From the NCBI GenBank assembly GCA_019247605.1, contig JAFBAS010000035.1, forward strand, positions 1 to 42,508: a DNA stretch of 42,508 nt, in the 5' to 3' direction. The DNA comes from Hyphomicrobiales bacterium (GTDB taxonomy: Bacteria > Pseudomonadota > Alphaproteobacteria > Rhizobiales > Beijerinckiaceae). The position numbers and the translations under genes were made by a program. The notes beneath the pieces are model-generated. The model searched no databases and was not told where the DNA came from. It saw only the letters and a program-made list of their open reading frames with translations. Shown piece by piece: positions 41,115-42,508 of the stretch. The stretch's first letter is position 1; each line of letters starts with the position of its first letter.

Positions 41115-41510
41115 CTAAGCCAAATATTTCTTCAGCGGTTCCCAATACATCTTATGCCAACCACCTTCGAGGTGTTCCGCACTTCCAGCGGGGAAAGCCG
41201 ATTGCTCGAGCGTGAGCTTGGCGTGAGCCCCTTGCGCCTCCAGCTCGAACTTCACGATCGAATAGGCGCCTTCTGGCCAATTCCCGGCGCGCCAAGCCTG
41301 AACGATACGCTGACCTGGCTTCAGCTCGACATTGCGCCCCTTGATCATTCCGCCGAAGCACGAGAATGCGCCGCCAACCTGGCGATCGATCTCGGCCGCC
41401 GCGCCTCCGGTGAATTCGCTGAACTGCTTGGCATCGAGGAGCGCATCGTAAACGCGCTTCGGGCTCGCCTCGAGAATCATCTCTTGCCGAATCGTCTTTG
41501 TCATCGTCAT
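41115..41510 (-). CDS. SRPBCC (AHSA1-like) domain protein
   Basis: 131 residues. MTKTIRQEMILEASPKRVYDALL is the usual start of the helix-grip fold; continuing FTGGAAAEIDRQVGGAFSCFGGMIKGRNVELKPG and IVQAWRAGNWPEGAYSIVKFEL, it ends GWHKMYWEPLKKYL. Members bind hydrophobic ligands or act as Hsp90 cochaperone-like proteins; the ligand here is unknown. It is divergent from the TetR gene with 160 bases between starts, so control by that regulator is a simple hypothesis. Confidence 0.87.
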   Translation of the reverse strand: MTMTKTIRQEMILEASPKRVYDALLDAKQFSEFTGGAAAEIDRQVGGAFSCFGGMIKGRNVELKPGQRIVQAWRAGNWPEGAYSIVKFELEAQGAHAKLTLEQSAFPAGSAEHLEGGWHKMYWEPLKKYLA

Positions 41511-41670
41511 TCTTCCTATCCCAGGGAATTACGGCGCATCGCAGCGCTGGTGCCTTTAAGGGAAGCAGCCGTAAAAAAGATGATCAACATCATCTTTTCC
41601 CGCCGCCGATAATTCACCGGCGCCATCGGACGAAAAACCAGCGTTCGGAACGAGCGCCACGGAGGACCTT

Positions 41671-42297
41671 ATGCCCTACCCATCCGGCCATCGCGATATG
41701 ACCAGAGCGACGATCATTCGCGTCGCCCGTCGATTGTTCAATCGGTTCGGCTTCGATGGCGTGTCCGTAGGCCAAATCATGGCGGAAGCCGGCCTCACGC
41801 ATGGGGGCTTTTATCGGCACTTCAGGAGCAAGAGCGATCTTTATGCCGAAGCCTTGCAATGTTTCTTCACTGATCCAGGCTGGGACAACAATTGGGAAGG
41901 GATAGAGATCGATCGGGACGCCGCCGATATCGGGCCGCAGATCGTGCGCGCCTATCTGTCGCGCCAGCATTTCGAGAGCATCGAGAATTCATGTCCGATG
42001 GTCGCCTTGCCGAGCGATGTTGCGCGCAACGGGGAGAGCGCGAAGCGTGCCTATGAGACGGTCTTCAGGGCCATGGTCGACATCCTTCAAAACGGCTCGC
42101 GCGCCAATCAGCATCCCGACCGGACGGCGGCTCTCGCCATCGCGGCCCTATGCGTTGGCGGCATGGTCATCGCGCGAGCGAGCGAGGATCGAGGCCTCGC
42201 CGATCAGGTGCGGGATGCGTGCACGGAAGTTGCCTTGAGGCTCGGCGGTTGGGACGAGGGTCGAGACCGCGCCAGGCCAAGACGGAGGCCGCTTTAG
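41671..42297 (+). CDS. TetR-family transcriptional regulator
   Basis: 208 residues. N-terminal helix-turn-helix: TRATIIRVARRLFNRFGFDGVSVGQIMAEAGLTHGGFYRHF is the region (key GLTHGGFYRHF). The C-terminal part has CPMVALPSDVARNG and AALAIAALCVGGMVIARA, typical of the TetR_C ligand domain group close to AcrR/YxaF types. Ends with an Arg-rich tail of low complexity. The likely target is its own promoter and the divergent SRPBCC gene. The inducer is unknown. Confidence 0.9.
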   Translation: MPYPSGHRDMTRATIIRVARRLFNRFGFDGVSVGQIMAEAGLTHGGFYRHFRSKSDLYAEALQCFFTDPGWDNNWEGIEIDRDAADIGPQIVRAYLSRQHFESIENSCPMVALPSDVARNGESAKRAYETVFRAMVDILQNGSRANQHPDRTAALAIAALCVGGMVIARASEDRGLADQVRDACTEVALRLGGWDEGRDRARPRRRPL

Positions 42298-42305
42298 AGG
42301 GATCG

Positions 42306-42508
42306 CTATACCGGCACGCGATCGACGGCGACCGACTTCACGAGGCACCAGACCTCCACGCCCGGCGCGAGGTGAAGATCGGCAACGGCATCATGGGTGA
42401 GCACGGCCGTGACGGCGCCTCCCGCCGCGGCGAGCGCGACGAGCGCTTGTGATTGGTCGAGCCGCTCAATGCGCGAGATCGTGGCGCGGAAGCGGTTGCG
42501 GATCGACA
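42306..42508 (-). CDS. modC: C-terminal MOP/TOBE domain, probably of molybdate ABC transporter ATPase ModC (cut by window edge)
   Basis: 67 codons, open to the right edge and ending at TAG 42306-42308. The sequence SIRNRFRATISRIERLDQSQ, then AVTAVLTHDAVADLHLAPG and EVWCLVKSVAVD is a molybdate/tungstate-binding MOP domain. The opening SIRN resembles the linker into the MOP domain of ModC, but a stand-alone TOBE protein beginning with ATG just outside the window is possible. The domain is firm and the parent gene is an inference. Confidence 0.7.
   Translation of the reverse strand, partial: SIRNRFRATISRIERLDQSQALVALAAAGGAVTAVLTHDAVADLHLAPGVEVWCLVKSVAVDRVPV

Overview
The window looks like chromosomal DNA of a GC-rich alphaproteobacterium, most likely order Hyphomicrobiales (Rhizobiales). 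The main reasons are a GcrA cell-cycle regulator with a cluster of CcrM-type GANTC sites beside it, a fold-III ornithine decarboxylase behind a long structured leader, a long-form HPF followed by PtsN, a DUF1289 protein, and a PhoR/PhoU/PhoB block. Family and genus cannot be fixed from this sequence. I see no insertion sequence, phage, rRNA, tRNA or CRISPR array. Most genes are ordinary metabolic and regulatory genes, with three small toxin-antitoxin modules between them.

Layout. 1-574: a MazF/PemK-like toxin (cut by the left edge), its AbrB-fold antitoxin and a palindromic operator. 725-3666: pncB and a photolyase. 3778-11027, all on the minus strand: opgD (Tat-exported glucan enzyme), a GNAT plus C39-peptidase fusion overlapping a RimK-type ATP-grasp ligase, then ilvD and a D-Ala-D-Ala ligase. 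11028-15545: a structured leader and ornithine decarboxylase, a small exported protein, a second PLP decarboxylase and an Ada-N/AraC protein. 15638-19715: malate synthase, a DUF1330 protein and the Kup potassium transporter. 19886-23446: phoR, a Pho-box promoter, phoU, phoB and gcrA. 23944-27759: a DMT transporter, an RcnR/FrmR-type sensor, then a HisE/MazG-like hydrolase and an unusual NRAMP-family transporter behind a matching operator and a structured leader. 27926-31584: a YfgM-like membrane protein and a partial branched-chain amino-acid ABC transporter. 31732-33651: divergent cobT and cobS. 33685-34523: a Fic toxin with a small partner. 34652-39501: DUF1289, class I fumarase, ptsN, hpf and a class III aminotransferase. 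39606-42508: a GNAT enzyme, DinJ/YafQ, a decayed copy of a molybdate-binding (MOP) domain, an SRPBCC protein, a TetR regulator and, at the edge, the intact MOP domain, probably the end of modC.

How the genes may work together. PhoR, PhoU and PhoB form the phosphate-sensing circuit, but the pst transporter that usually lies between them is absent and a Pho box sits directly before phoU. The RcnR/FrmR-type sensor, its apparent operator and the hisE-like/NRAMP pair form a plausible metal-responsive unit. The GNAT-C39/RimK pair is the best candidate for a poorly understood system: an acetyltransferase, a papain-like peptidase and an amino-acid or peptide ligase that are translationally coupled.
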